Assembly: GCA_947258565.1 (NCBI GenBank)
Contig: CAMYJB010000001.1
Span: 124,001 to 188,000, forward strand
Direction of reading: 5' to 3'
Source of the DNA: an uncultured Woeseiaceae bacterium
GTDB taxonomy: Bacteria; Pseudomonadota; Gammaproteobacteria; Steroidobacterales; Woeseiaceae
DNA: 64,000 bases
Under the pieces are notes generated by a model. That model was not told the origin of the DNA and did not search any database. It was given only the letters and a program-made list of their open reading frames with translations. Shown piece by piece: positions 10,993 through 20,814 of this stretch (within the stretch, counting starts at the first letter, position 1; each line of letters begins with the position of its first letter). The translations under genes and the position numbers were made by a program.

Positions 10993-13287
10993 CTAATCTT
11001 TCGCGGCGCCCCGCGCGACCGCGTACTCCTGCGCATCGACCACTGCGAGCGCACTCATGTTGACGATGCCACGCACGGTAACCGATTGGGTCAGTACGTG
11101 AGCGGGCCTGGCGACGCCAGCCAGGATCGGTCCGACGTTTACGCCGTCGCCCAGCGCTTTTACCAGATTGAACGCGATGTTGGCTGCGTCCAGGTCCGGC
11201 ATGATTAACAGATTAGCGCTACCGGTAAGCCGCGAGTTGGGGAAAATGCGCTCGCGTATCTGTTCGGAGATAGCGGCGTCAGAGTGCATCTCTCCCTCGA
11301 CCTCGAGATCCGGCGCGCGCTCGAGCAGGATCTGCAGCGCATCGCGCATCTTCTGCGCCGAGGGTGCGCTGCTGGCGCCGAAATTGGAATGCGACAAGAG
11401 TGCGGCCTTCGGCGTCAGTCCGAAGCGGCGAATCACGTCGGCCGCCATAAGCGTGGTTTTGGCAATGTGTTCGGCCGACGGATCGTTGGTCACATACGTG
11501 TCCGTGATGAACAGGCTACCCTTCGGCGTGATCAACAGGTTGATGGCAGAAAAATCCGTCAGCCCCGGCGCAACGCCGATGACGTTCCGAACGTAACTCA
11601 GGTGCTTGTGGAAGCCGCCGTTGACCCCGGCAACCATGCCGTCGACATCGTCACGATGAAGCAGGAGGGTGGCCAGGGCCGTGGTCCGGGTCAGGATGAT
11701 CGCACGCGCATCGGCCGGGGAAACACTCCGGCGTTCCATGATGCGATGGTAGTCGTCGCAATCCCTTTCGTAATTCGGATTGTTGGACGGATCGAGGACG
11801 TCGAAGTCCTTGCCGCAGACGATATGCAAACCCATGTCGCGGATCGTCGTTTCGATCAATTCCTGGCGTCCGAGCAGGAGCGGACGCGCGATGATGCCGT
11901 CGTCGACGAGAACCTGGACAGCGCGCAATACCCGCATCGACTCGCCCTCGGCGTAGACCAGTCGGCGCGGGTCCCCGGCGGCACGTTCGAACACCGGCTT
12001 CATTACCAACCCTGAACGGAAAACGTAGTTCTCGAGGCGGTGCCTGTAGGCGTCGAAATCCTCGATCGGTCGCGTCGCAACACCGGAGTCAATCGCCGCC
12101 TTCGCCACGCGCAAAGGCACTTCTGCGATCAGCCGCGGGTCGAAAGGCTTGGGAATCAGGTAGTCGGGACCGAAGCGCAGCTGTCCGCCCCCGTAGGCCG
12201 CGGCGACCTGCTCGTCGGCCTCTTCCATGACCAGGTCCGCCAGGGCCTCGACACAGGCGATCTTCATTTCTTTGTTTATGTCCGTCGCGCCCACGTCCAG
12301 GGCGCCGCGAAATATGTAGGGGAATACCAGCACGTTATTGATCTGGTTGGGATAATCGGAGCGGCCTGTGCCAATGATCGCGTCAGGTCGCACCTCGTGC
12401 ACCAGTTCCGGCCGGATCTCCGGCTCGGGATTCGCCAGCGCCATGATCAGCGGGCGATCGGCCATGCGTTTGACCTGCCCGGGCTCGAGGACGCGCGGCG
12501 CCGACAGCCCCAGGAACACATCGGCACCGCCAATCACGTCGTCGAGGACGCGTGCGTCGCTATCGACCGCGTAGCGTTCCTTGTACGGGTCCATGTTGTC
12601 ACGACCGAGACACACGACGCCGTGGATGTCGCAGAGAGTCACGTTCTCCTTCTGCAGGCCCATGGCAACCAGCAGGTCGACGCACGCCAGGGCGGCGGCG
12701 CCGGCGCCGCTGCCAACCAGACGCACGTCCTCGATGCGTTTGTCGATCAGGCGCAGTCCGTTCCGCACGGCAGCCGCGACGCAGATGGCGGTGCCGTGCT
12801 GGTCGTCGTGCATCACCGGTATCGACATGCGGTCGCGCAGCTTGCGCTCAATGTCGAAACACTCGGGCGCCCTGATGTCCTCGAGGTTGATGCCGCCGAA
12901 CGTGGGTTCCAGGGCGGCGACGATATCGACGAACCTGTCCGGGTCAGTTTCGTCGATTTCGATGTCAAAAACGTCGACGCCCGCGAACTTTTTGAACAGC
13001 ACCGCTTTGCCTTCCATCACCGGCTTGGAGGCCAGCGGCCCGATCGGTCCCAGTCCCAATACCGCCGTACCGTTGGTCACCACCCCGACCAGGTTGCCGC
13101 GGGTCGTATAGGTTGCTGCGTCGGAAGGGTTGTCGACGATCTCTTCACAGGCAACGGCCACTCCCGGCGAATAAGCCAATGCCAGGTCGAGCTGGTTGAC
13201 CATGCGCTTGGTCGGCTGGATCTGCAGCTTGCCCGCAACAGGATGCCGGTGGTAGTACAGCGCGCGTTCGCGAAATTCATCGGTCAT
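10993..13287 (-). CDS. maeB: NADP-dependent malic enzyme with phosphotransacetylase-like domain
   Basis: Decarboxylates malate to pyruvate with NADP+. The 764-residue hybrid has the malic enzyme domain in the N-terminal half ([55 protein letters not shown] as [11 protein letters not shown]) and a C-terminal phosphate acetyl/butyryltransferase-like domain, usually regulatory and not catalytic. I place the start at the ATG at 13287, preceded by AGGGGAA, over an upstream in-frame codon at 13335. The length matches E. coli MaeB (about 759). Confidence 0.95.
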   Translation of the reverse strand: MTDEFRERALYYHRHPVAGKLQIQPTKRMVNQLDLALAYSPGVAVACEEIVDNPSDAATYTTRGNLVGVVTNGTAVLGLGPIGPLASKPVMEGKAVLFKKFAGVDVFDIEIDETDPDRFVDIVAALEPTFGGINLEDIRAPECFDIERKLRDRMSIPVMHDDQHGTAICVAAAVRNGLRLIDKRIEDVRLVGSGAGAAALACVDLLVAMGLQKENVTLCDIHGVVCLGRDNMDPYKERYAVDSDARVLDDVIGGADVFLGLSAPRVLEPGQVKRMADRPLIMALANPEPEIRPELVHEVRPDAIIGTGRSDYPNQINNVLVFPYIFRGALDVGATDINKEMKIACVEALADLVMEEADEQVAAAYGGGQLRFGPDYLIPKPFDPRLIAEVPLRVAKAAIDSGVATRPIEDFDAYRHRLENYVFRSGLVMKPVFERAAGDPRRLVYAEGESMRVLRAVQVLVDDGIIARPLLLGRQELIETTIRDMGLHIVCGKDFDVLDPSNNPNYERDCDDYHRIMERRSVSPADARAIILTRTTALATLLLHRDDVDGMVAGVNGGFHKHLSYVRNVIGVAPGLTDFSAINLLITPKGSLFITDTYVTNDPSAEHIAKTTLMAADVIRRFGLTPKAALLSHSNFGASSAPSAQKMRDALQILLERAPDLEVEGEMHSDAAISEQIRERIFPNSRLTGSANLLIMPDLDAANIAFNLVKALGDGVNVGPILAGVARPAHVLTQSVTVRGIVNMSALAVVDAQEYAVARGAAKD

Positions 13288-13399
13288 CGGGATTCCCCTG
13301 CTTCTTGCTGTTGTTCGGGTTTCCGGCACGAACAACAGTTACCAATCCTGGTTCAAATCTCTGCACCGTGCTCGACCAGGTCAGCGCCGGTACCACGGG

Positions 13400-14806
13400 C
13401 TAGCCGCTCATATCCTCCAGCTCGACACCGCGCGTCTCGTGAACCATCTTCACGACGAACACGATCGAAAGCAGCGCGCAGAGCGTGTAGAAGCCGTAGG
13501 CGCCGGCAAGCCCGATGCTTGCGAGCATGATCGGGAACGTCATGGTGATGCCGAAATTCGAGCCCCACTGCGCGAGGCCGCTTACGGCAAGACCGGTGCC
13601 GCGAATCTGGTTCGGGAACATCTCGCCGAGCATGACCCACATCACAGGGCCCCAGGAAAAATTGAAGAATACGACGTAGACATTTGCCGCGACCAAAGCG
13701 AGAGGACCGAATATGCCCTCGAGCGTCAACTCACCGTTTGCGTCCGTCGTTGCATTCATGAACGCGATGACGAGGGTCGCCAGCGCCAATGACATACCGA
13801 TCGAACCGATCATCAGTATGGGCTTGCGGCCGATCCTGTCGATCAGCAAGACCGTGACCGTTACGGCACCGATGCTCAACCCGCCGCTGATGATATTGAT
13901 GAGCAGTGCGTCGCTCTCGGTAAACCCGACCGATTGCCACAGAACCGCCCCGTAGTAGAAGACGACATTGATACCGACGAGTTGCTGCAGCGTGGCGAGG
14001 CCGACGCCGACCCAAACGAGCTTGCGAATGCGATTCGTTTTCGGATCGACCAGGTCGCGCATGCGCGGCCTGTGATGGTCCGCAGCAAGCGAATGATCGA
14101 TTTCCTCGACTTTTCGTTCTGCAGCTTCTCGTCCAACGAGCTTGGTCAGGACGCAGAGCGCCTTGTCGCGGTGCCGGCACAGGACGAGGTAGCGGGGACT
14201 CTCCGGAATGAACAGCAGGGCGAGGAAGAAGATTGATGCCGGCAGGATCTCGATCCAGAACATCCAGCGCCATGCTTCGAAACCCAGCCAGAATTCGTTC
14301 GTCGAACCACCCGCAGCGCCGGCGAGCAAGTAGTTGCTGATGAAGGCGATGAAGAGTCCAGAGATAATGGCAATCTGCTGGATCGTTGCCAGAGCGCCCC
14401 TGAACCTGGCTGGCGCAACTTCCGCGATGTACGCCGGCGCCAGCACGCTTGCAGCACCAACTGCGAGGCCGCCAAGCACCCGGTAGACGACGAATTCGGC
14501 CGATGCGGACGCGATGCCCGAACCCCAGGCGCTAACGATAAAGAAGACAGCGGCTACGCGCATGATGCCGCGGCGCCCGAATCGGTCTGCAAGCCGCCCC
14601 GCAAAGAATGCCCCCACCGCACAGCCGAGCAGCATCGACGCAACGTTGAAGCCGGTGCCTACACTATCGGAGTTGAAAGCCCCTTGCAGCCCGTCAACCG
14701 TGCCGTTGATGACACCGCTGTCGAAGCCGAACAGGAAGCCGCCGATCGTTGCAATGCAGCTGATGATGATGACGTAGAGCGTATGTTTTTCTGATTCTTC
14801 CGGCAT
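13400..14806 (-). CDS. Sugar porter family MFS transporter
   Basis: Twelve-helix major facilitator of 468 residues. Sugar porter signatures are present: GFLFGFDSGVINGT in helix 1, GRLADRFGRRG in loop 2-3, PESPRYLVL after helix 6 and a second DRIGRKP in loop 8-9. Sugar-proton symport is the usual role of this family. No sugar catabolic genes sit beside it, so the substrate is not predictable. Transcribed in the same direction as maeB, with 112 bp between them. Confidence 0.9.
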   Translation of the reverse strand: MPEESEKHTLYVIIISCIATIGGFLFGFDSGVINGTVDGLQGAFNSDSVGTGFNVASMLLGCAVGAFFAGRLADRFGRRGIMRVAAVFFIVSAWGSGIASASAEFVVYRVLGGLAVGAASVLAPAYIAEVAPARFRGALATIQQIAIISGLFIAFISNYLLAGAAGGSTNEFWLGFEAWRWMFWIEILPASIFFLALLFIPESPRYLVLCRHRDKALCVLTKLVGREAAERKVEEIDHSLAADHHRPRMRDLVDPKTNRIRKLVWVGVGLATLQQLVGINVVFYYGAVLWQSVGFTESDALLINIISGGLSIGAVTVTVLLIDRIGRKPILMIGSIGMSLALATLVIAFMNATTDANGELTLEGIFGPLALVAANVYVVFFNFSWGPVMWVMLGEMFPNQIRGTGLAVSGLAQWGSNFGITMTFPIMLASIGLAGAYGFYTLCALLSIVFVVKMVHETRGVELEDMSG

Positions 14807-15023
14807 AGAGCGAGCAATATGATGCTTAAACGACTACGCTACAAGCCCCGGCGGGCCGTTCTTTCCCACGGACGGGTGCTGCGGGCGGGTGCACCAATGC
14901 GCTTCGCCCCGGCGTCGAAAGACAAGATAATCGGCTTACCGACACAGTTTGGTGAAAGATCGTAGGTACGCGTCGGCAAAGGCGTTATGCTATCGGGGTA
15001 GGCAAGAGAGAGGTGAAAGGATC

Positions 15024-15494
15024 ATGTTCAGCAAGAAGAAAGAAGACTATCCGGAGTATGAACGCTCCGAACCCGCCGTGCCGAGCAGTCCGGACGTAAG
15101 GCGGCGCAAGACCTCCGTCATCGGGCCGACGCTCAAGTTCAAGGGCGAATTGTCGGCGAACGAAGACCTGATCATCGAGGGCGAGATCGAGGGCACAATT
15201 GCCCATCAGGACAAAAACCTCACGGTTGGTAAAGAGGGCCGTGTGAAGGCCGATATCAATGCCCAGACGGTGGAGGTCTACGGCAAAGTGGAGGGTGACA
15301 TCCACGGCCAGGACATCGTTAAACTCGCCAAGTCCGCCGACGTGAAGGGCAATATTCGCTGCGCCCGCATCGTCATGGAAGACGGTGCGAAATTCTCCGG
15401 CACCATCGAAATGAGCCAGAAAGCGAAGGCGGCACCCAAGCCGGCCAGCCTCTCGGTCGCGGAGTCGTCCAAGCAGGCCGAATCCGTCGGTTAA
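15024..15494 (+). CDS. Bactofilin (polymer-forming cytoskeletal protein)
   Basis: Bactofilins polymerise without nucleotide into membrane-associated filaments involved in cell shape and localisation. The 156-residue product has a charged N-terminal tail, a core of repeated beta-helix turns (FKGELSANEDLIIEGEIEG, VGKEGRVKADINAQTVEVYG, GDIHGQDIVKLAKSADVKG) and an Ala/Ser-rich tail. I chose the ATG at 15024, preceded by AGAGAGGTGAAAGG, over an upstream in-frame codon at 14949. A second, shorter bactofilin follows directly. Confidence 0.92.
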   Translation: MFSKKKEDYPEYERSEPAVPSSPDVRRRKTSVIGPTLKFKGELSANEDLIIEGEIEGTIAHQDKNLTVGKEGRVKADINAQTVEVYGKVEGDIHGQDIVKLAKSADVKGNIRCARIVMEDGAKFSGTIEMSQKAKAAPKPASLSVAESSKQAESVG

Positions 15495-15500
15495 GCTGCG

Positions 15501-15815
15501 GTGACGGCCTCTGATCCCGTCATTGAGCCTACGCCGCACGAGGCTGACGCGCCTGACAATGCGGCCGGTTCGCGGCGGCCGCTGCCCTCGATGATCGGTA
15601 TTTCCGTCGTAATGAAGGGCGAGCTGACCGTCGGAGAAGACCTTGTCATCGAGGGCACGTTCGACGGCACGATAACGGGTGAGGGCACGGACACCGTGAC
15701 GGTCCGGCGCACGGCGCGAGTCCGTGGCGAGGTGTCCGCGGGCGTCGTGCAGGTCGAGGATGGCACGAACCTGGAAAGCACCACGCTGACGGGCCGGATA
15801 CGGCTGGCGAGGTAG
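15501..15815 (+). CDS. Short bactofilin paralogue
   Basis: A 104-residue protein starting with GTG six bases after the preceding bactofilin stop. Its core (VVMKGELTVGEDLVIEGTFDG, RTARVRGEVSAGVVQVEDG) matches the beta-helical repeats of the upstream protein, but there are fewer turns and no long C-terminal tail. It may co-polymerise with or cap the first bactofilin. That is inference from tandem position. Confidence 0.8.
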   Translation: MTASDPVIEPTPHEADAPDNAAGSRRPLPSMIGISVVMKGELTVGEDLVIEGTFDGTITGEGTDTVTVRRTARVRGEVSAGVVQVEDGTNLESTTLTGRIRLAR

Positions 15816-15856
15816 CGGATGTTGCTGGCGTGATCCCGGCCGGAGCAGAGAGAACC

Positions 15857-17266
15857 ATGGAAACCGCAGTCCTTGCGGCAATGTTCCGTGAATTCATCGA
15901 CGCGCGTTGCGTCGTGTTTGCTGACGAGTCCAAACGGCCGTTCGAGTGTGACGGTCTGTCGGTGTACAAGCAGTTGCCCGGCCTGGTCGTGATGCCGTCG
16001 ACGACGGAACAGGTCCGAAAAGTCATGCGCTTGTGCTGCCGGCACAAGGTCCCGGTTGTCGTTCGTGGTGCCGGAACGGGTCTATCGGGCGGGGCGCTGC
16101 CGCACCCGGACGGTGTGCTGCTGTCCCTTGCGCGTCTTTCGAAAATCGTGGAGATCGACCCGGACGCCGGGCTGGCCCGAGTGCAGCCTGGCGTAAGCAA
16201 CCTAGCGATCAGCGAAGCCTGCGCCCCGTATGGACTGTTCTACGCGCCGGACCCCTCATCGCAGATCGCCTGTTCGATCGGCGGCAACGTCGCGGAAAAC
16301 GCAGGCGGCGTGCATTGCCTGAAGTATGGGCTGACCGTGCACAATGTGGTGCAACTGACAATCGTCACCGTCGAAGGCGAGATAATCACCGTGGGCTGCG
16401 ACGGCCTGGCCAGCGCCGGTCCCGATCTGATGGCGCTGATGATCGGCTCCGAGGGCATGCTGGGCGTCGTAACCGAAGTCACGGTCAAGCTCCTGCCGCA
16501 ACCGTCGCACTGCCAGGTGATCCTGGCGTCGTTCGATGAGCTCGAAAGCGCAGGCGACGCGGTGAGTGCCGTGATCGCACAAGGGATCATCCCGGCGGGA
16601 TTCGAGATGATGGATAGCTACGCCATCCGGGCCGCTGAGGACTATGTCGGCGCAGGCTACGACACCGATGCCGCGGCCTTGCTTCTCTGCGAGCTGGACG
16701 GCACCGAGGAAGAGGTCCGACATTGCGCCGAGCAGGTCACGGCCGTGTTCCAGCGATACTGCGCCAGGTCGATTCGCGTTTCGCAGAATGAAGCAGAGCG
16801 CTTGCTGTTCTGGAAAGGACGGAAATCGGCGTTTCCTGCCGTCGGGCGAATCTCGCCAGACTACTATTGCATGGACGGCACGATTCCCCGCCGAATGTTG
16901 TCACGCGTTCTGAGCGAAATCAGCCGGCTGTCCGGTGAATACGGATTGCGGGTGGCGAACGTCTTCCACGCCGGCGACGGCAATTTGCACCCGTTGATTC
17001 TGTTCGACGAAAGCCAGCCCGGTGAACTACAGAAAGCAGAGGAGTTCGGCGCCGAGATTCTCAGGATCTGTGTCAATGCAGGAGGATGCATCACGGGAGA
17101 GCATGGCGTCGGCGTGGAAAAACTGGCGCAGATGCTCGACCAGTTCAGCAACGAGGAATTGGCACAGCTGAACGCGATCAAGGACGCGCTCGATCCCGAT
17201 GCATTGCTCAACCCCGGTAAGGGCGTTCCGACGCTCAAGCGCTGCCAGGAGTACCGGTCAACGTGA
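15857..17266 (+). CDS. glcD: Glycolate oxidase FAD-linked subunit GlcD
   Basis: FAD subunit that oxidises glycolate (or D-lactate) to glyoxylate. The 469-residue protein shows the PCMH-type FAD-binding domain (VVVRGAGTGLSGGALP, then CSIGGNVAENAGGVHCLKYG) and the C-terminal CITGEHGVGVEK motif. The ATG at 15857 follows GCAGAGAGAA and is preferred over an in-frame GTG at 15830. glcE begins inside its stop codon (GTGA), so glcDEF form one operon. Confidence 0.93.
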   Translation: METAVLAAMFREFIDARCVVFADESKRPFECDGLSVYKQLPGLVVMPSTTEQVRKVMRLCCRHKVPVVVRGAGTGLSGGALPHPDGVLLSLARLSKIVEIDPDAGLARVQPGVSNLAISEACAPYGLFYAPDPSSQIACSIGGNVAENAGGVHCLKYGLTVHNVVQLTIVTVEGEIITVGCDGLASAGPDLMALMIGSEGMLGVVTEVTVKLLPQPSHCQVILASFDELESAGDAVSAVIAQGIIPAGFEMMDSYAIRAAEDYVGAGYDTDAAALLLCELDGTEEEVRHCAEQVTAVFQRYCARSIRVSQNEAERLLFWKGRKSAFPAVGRISPDYYCMDGTIPRRMLSRVLSEISRLSGEYGLRVANVFHAGDGNLHPLILFDESQPGELQKAEEFGAEILRICVNAGGCITGEHGVGVEKLAQMLDQFSNEELAQLNAIKDALDPDALLNPGKGVPTLKRCQEYRST

Positions 17267-18318
17267 CGGCGATCGCAGACCTGCTGGACCAGGTTCGGAA
17301 TGCCGTTGCGGCACAACGGCCGCTCTGCATCAAGGGTGGCAACAGCAAGCAGTACCTGGGACGCGAGCAGCAAGGTGAACCCGTTGATGTAAGCGGCTAT
17401 TCCGGTGTCGTGGATTACCAGCCTTCGGAGCTGGTAATAACGGTACGTGCAGGCACGACGCTATCGGACATGCAGCAGGTACTCGCGCAGGAAAACCAGG
17501 TGCTTGCCGGCGAACCGCCGGAGTTCGATGGCAAGGCAACGGTGGGCGGCACGCTGGCATGCAATCTTTCGGGGCCCTCGCGGCCATGGCACGGTTCGAT
17601 TCGCGACCAGGTTCTCGGTGTGCGGATCATCAATGGCAAAGCCGAGCACCTGCGGTTCGGTGGCCAGGTCATGAAGAACGTGGCCGGGTACGACGTGTCG
17701 CGATTGCAGGCAGGCGCAATGGGGACGCTGGGAATCCTGACCGAGGTAACGCTCAAAGTCATACCGAAACCCGAGTCGACCGTCAGCGTCCGGCGGACGA
17801 TCGGCGCGAACGATTCGCTGCGCGTTATGAACGAGATTTGCCGCAGGCCTCTACCGGTAACGGGTGCATGCTGGTACGCGGGCGACATGTATATTCGCCT
17901 GTCGGGGCCGGTGTCTGTCATTGGTGCTGCGGCGGAGCAACTCGAGGGCAGAGTCCTGCCGGACGACGACGGCTTCTGGTCGCGGCTGCGGGAAATGGAG
18001 CTGCCTTTCTTCGCTGACGCAAAGGACCTCCGGTGCATCTCGCTTCGATCCACCCGTGACCATTTCAGTGAGGATGCGGACTGGCTGATCGACTGGCGTG
18101 GCGCGCGACGGTGGCTGGCAGCCGGTGGCAACAGGGACTCTCTGGACAAGCACGTGCGGGATGCCGGCGGCGAGCTGAGCCAGGTGCGCGGCGCGGAGCA
18201 TGGGGCTGACGTATTCCCGCAGCGCAGCGCGGTGTACCGACAAATGCTGCTGCGGCTCAAGCAGGCACTCGACCCTGACGGGGTTTTCAATCCGGGTCGC
18301 CTGTACTCCTGGCTGTAG
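17263..18318 (+). CDS. glcE: Glycolate oxidase FAD-binding subunit GlcE
   Basis: Second FAD-binding subunit of glycolate oxidase, 351 residues, beginning with GTG overlapping the glcD stop by four bases. FAD-binding motifs: LCIKGGNSKQYLG, GATVGGTLACNLSGPSRPW in the form ATVGGTLACNLSGPSRP, and MKNVAGYDVSRLQAGAMGTLG, a sequence characteristic of GlcE. The C-terminal half is shorter than in GlcD, as usual. Required with GlcD and GlcF for activity in E. coli. Confidence 0.92.
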   Translation: MTAIADLLDQVRNAVAAQRPLCIKGGNSKQYLGREQQGEPVDVSGYSGVVDYQPSELVITVRAGTTLSDMQQVLAQENQVLAGEPPEFDGKATVGGTLACNLSGPSRPWHGSIRDQVLGVRIINGKAEHLRFGGQVMKNVAGYDVSRLQAGAMGTLGILTEVTLKVIPKPESTVSVRRTIGANDSLRVMNEICRRPLPVTGACWYAGDMYIRLSGPVSVIGAAAEQLEGRVLPDDDGFWSRLREMELPFFADAKDLRCISLRSTRDHFSEDADWLIDWRGARRWLAAGGNRDSLDKHVRDAGGELSQVRGAEHGADVFPQRSAVYRQMLLRLKQALDPDGVFNPGRLYSWL

Positions 18319-18327
18319 GGCGCAAGC

Positions 18328-19548
18328 ATGTATCTGAAATTGCACAGCGACTATGCGGGCAACGCGCCGGCGCGCGAGGCTGCGGAGATCATAAAAAGCT
18401 GCGTGCACTGTGGTTTTTGCAACGCCACTTGCCCGACGTACCAGGAATTCTTCGATGAACGCGATGGTCCGCGCGGCCGAATCTACCTGATGAAGCATAT
18501 GCTGGAAAGCGGACGGGCGGGCGATGCGACGCGACTACACCTGGATCGCTGCCTGACCTGCCGTGCCTGCGAGACGACGTGCCCGTCCGGTGTGCGTTAC
18601 GGCAGGCTGGCCGATATCGGCCGTGAGCTTATCGAGGAGAAGACCCGACGTCCGATCGTGGAAAAACTACAGCGCAGCATCGCGAGAATGATCTTTCCGT
18701 TTCCGGGTCGCGTCAGAATGTTGTTGGGATTCGGCCGCGTCGCGCACTGGCTTCTGCCATCGCGGTTGAGGCGTCAGATCCCTCGCAAGCAGAAGTCCTC
18801 CGCGCCGGACGCCAGGCAGCCGGCGACGCAGCGAAAAATGATCATCCTGGGGGGTTGCGTCCAGGCGGCAGCGACGCCGGGTACCAACGATGCGGCGAGG
18901 CGCGTATTCAGGCGTCTCGGTATCGATCTGGTCGAAGCGGCTTCAGCCGGATGTTGTGGCGCCGTCAGCTATCACCTGGCCGCCAGGGACGAAGGTCTCG
19001 ACTTCATGAAACGCAACGTCGATGCCTGGTGGCCGCATATCGAGGCCGGGGCCGAAGCGATAGTATCTGCGGCATCGGCATGCGGCGTGATGATCAAGGA
19101 CTATGGGGACCTTCTGAAGGGCGACCCGATCTATGCGGCCAGAGCCCGGCGTGTCAGTGAACTGGCCAAGGACCTGACCGAAGTGCTCGAGGCAGAGGAC
19201 CTGAGCGTATTTCGAGAATCGAGCGGCAAGCAAGCCACTGCCGTGCATTGTCCCTGTACGCTGTCGCACGGCCAACGGCTGGATGGGGCACTGGAGCGTG
19301 TCCTCGAAAGGGCGGGCATACCGCTGGTAGAAACCGCCGAAAAGCACCTGTGTTGTGGTTCCGCCGGCACGTATTCCCTATTGCAGCCGAGAATCAGCGA
19401 CAGACTTCTGGCTCGTAAGCTCGCGGCTTTGTCCGTCGGAAAGCCGGAACAGATAGTCACCGCGAACATCGGCTGCCAGCTGCACCTGAGCTCGCAATCG
19501 GATGTGCCCGTCAGACACTGGATCGAGTTACTCGACACCGCAAATTAG
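18328..19548 (+). CDS. glcF: Glycolate oxidase iron-sulfur subunit GlcF
   Basis: Electron-transfer subunit passing electrons from GlcD/E to the respiratory chain. The 406-residue protein carries two [4Fe-4S] motifs (CVHCGFCNATCP and CLTCRACETTCP) followed by two CCG domains (SAGCCGAVSYHL; HCPCTLSHG and HLCCGSAGTY). It begins 9 bp after glcE. The TAG stop at 19546-19548 is also the first base of a palindromic repeat element, so the 3' end of the operon abuts that repeat. Confidence 0.94.
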   Translation: MYLKLHSDYAGNAPAREAAEIIKSCVHCGFCNATCPTYQEFFDERDGPRGRIYLMKHMLESGRAGDATRLHLDRCLTCRACETTCPSGVRYGRLADIGRELIEEKTRRPIVEKLQRSIARMIFPFPGRVRMLLGFGRVAHWLLPSRLRRQIPRKQKSSAPDARQPATQRKMIILGGCVQAAATPGTNDAARRVFRRLGIDLVEAASAGCCGAVSYHLAARDEGLDFMKRNVDAWWPHIEAGAEAIVSAASACGVMIKDYGDLLKGDPIYAARARRVSELAKDLTEVLEAEDLSVFRESSGKQATAVHCPCTLSHGQRLDGALERVLERAGIPLVETAEKHLCCGSAGTYSLLQPRISDRLLARKLAALSVGKPEQIVTANIGCQLHLSSQSDVPVRHWIELLDTAN

Positions 19549-19730
19549 GGGACAGTGACTTTAAGTGCCAGGGAACCCGGGTCACCGTCTCGGATAGAGT
19601 TGCGGGACAGGGGTTACTGTCCCTGTATTTCGTGAGGCGTATCCCAGTTTTGATCGATCTCGGTGTGCAATAGTGGTTAATAACCGGCGACAGTGACCGA
19701 TGTTGCCTGGCACTTAAAGTCACTGTCCCC
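19548..19730. repeat. Palindromic repeat, long version (copy A)
   Basis: Two perfect inverted arms of 25 bases (19548-19572 and 19706-19730), each beginning GGGGACAGTGACTTTAAG, flank 133 bases of spacer. The spacer has another dyad, GGGACAG/CTGTCCC, near 19605-19624, and a further CAGTGACC piece near 19691. The same arm sequence recurs at 24365 and, degenerate, at 24761. No coding sequence is seen in the spacer. It resembles a REP/BIME-like or miniature mobile element; no transposase lies in the window. Confidence 0.8.
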
Positions 19731-19746
19731 AAATAGAGGGCATGAG

Positions 19747-20676
19747 ATGACGGCATTCAACACCTCAGGAAATATGGCACGCTGCTTTGCGCTGGCTGCG
19801 GCAGCTCTGGCATTGCCGGGTTGCGACGCCGTCAACGAGGCGATCGACGCCGTCGACGATATCGGCAACGATGCAGATGTCTTCTACTACGTTTCTCTCG
19901 GTGACTCGCTGTCGGTCGGCGTGCAGCCGAACAGCAACGGCACGCTGCTGCCGACGGATGACGGATACCCGGACCAGCTGTTCGACCAGGTCAAAGCAGA
20001 TTTCGATGCCGCAGGGCTGAACCGCGAGCTGCGCCTCGTAAAGCTCGGCTGTCCGGGAGAGACGCTGGACGACATGATCAATGGCGGCAGCTGCCTGTAT
20101 CTCGCGGGCTCCCAGCTCGACGCAGCGGTCGACTTCCTCGGTGATAACACGGACAAGGTGCTGCTGCTGACGATCGATATCGGCGGCAATGATTTTCGCA
20201 ATGCCGATTGCATCACCGATTCGGTGGATTTCGATTGCGTCGCCGAGGTGTCCGGGCAGATAGCCACGAATCTGGCGTCGGTCCTCGAGGCATTGAAGGG
20301 CGCCGCTGATCCCTCCACGACAATCATCGGCATGAATTACTACAATCCATACCTGTCATCGTGGCTCGATGGCCCCGACGGCCAGGTCCTCGCAACGGGC
20401 TCGGCGGATGCCGCTGTAGTGTTCAACGACGCGATGACGTCGACTTACGCGACTGCGGGTCTACCGATGGCCGACGTGTATGCCGCGTTCGAGTCCGATG
20501 ACTTCGTGACGATGGTCTCGTCGCCAAACGGCACCTTGCCGGTCAACGTGGCAAATATCTGCGCATTCACTTACATGTGTGACGCCCCGCCTGTCGGACC
20601 CGACATCCATGCGACCGTCGCGGGCTACAGTCTTATCGCGGATACATTGGCAGGCGCGTTGCCGGCAAGCCCGTAA
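19747..20676 (+). CDS. SGNH/GDSL-family hydrolase lipoprotein
   Basis: A 309-residue exported lipoprotein: hydrophobic signal ending ALPGC with the lipid-attachment Cys at residue 26. The hydrolase has the GDSL nucleophile block YVSLGDSLSVG (Ser54), an oxyanion block IDIGGNDF and the catalytic Asp-His pair in PDIHATVAG near the C-terminus. Such enzymes are esterases or lipases; substrate unknown. The ATG at 19747 follows GAGGGCATGAG. An in-frame codon at 19693 lies in the palindromic repeat and is rejected. Confidence 0.88.
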   Translation: MTAFNTSGNMARCFALAAAALALPGCDAVNEAIDAVDDIGNDADVFYYVSLGDSLSVGVQPNSNGTLLPTDDGYPDQLFDQVKADFDAAGLNRELRLVKLGCPGETLDDMINGGSCLYLAGSQLDAAVDFLGDNTDKVLLLTIDIGGNDFRNADCITDSVDFDCVAEVSGQIATNLASVLEALKGAADPSTTIIGMNYYNPYLSSWLDGPDGQVLATGSADAAVVFNDAMTSTYATAGLPMADVYAAFESDDFVTMVSSPNGTLPVNVANICAFTYMCDAPPVGPDIHATVAGYSLIADTLAGALPASP

Positions 20677-20814
20677 GATTGCAAATGATTCTTGTTTCCT
20701 GAGCAGCAGCAACGAACTGCTTTGAGTTTTTATTTGCCTGTGTCACTGGCATGATAGCGTCTCGCGTCTTCCATTTCGGAAGGGACGTTCCGCATTCATA
20801 ACTGCTGACTCCGA

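Noticed and set aside
10891-11208. Possible small gene between the enoyl-CoA hydratase and maeB
   Set aside because: Most of it is antisense to maeB and the remainder has no motif or ribosome site.
12040-13530. 496-codon open frame antisense to maeB
   Set aside because: Mirror of the malic enzyme reading frame; no ribosome site or family motif.
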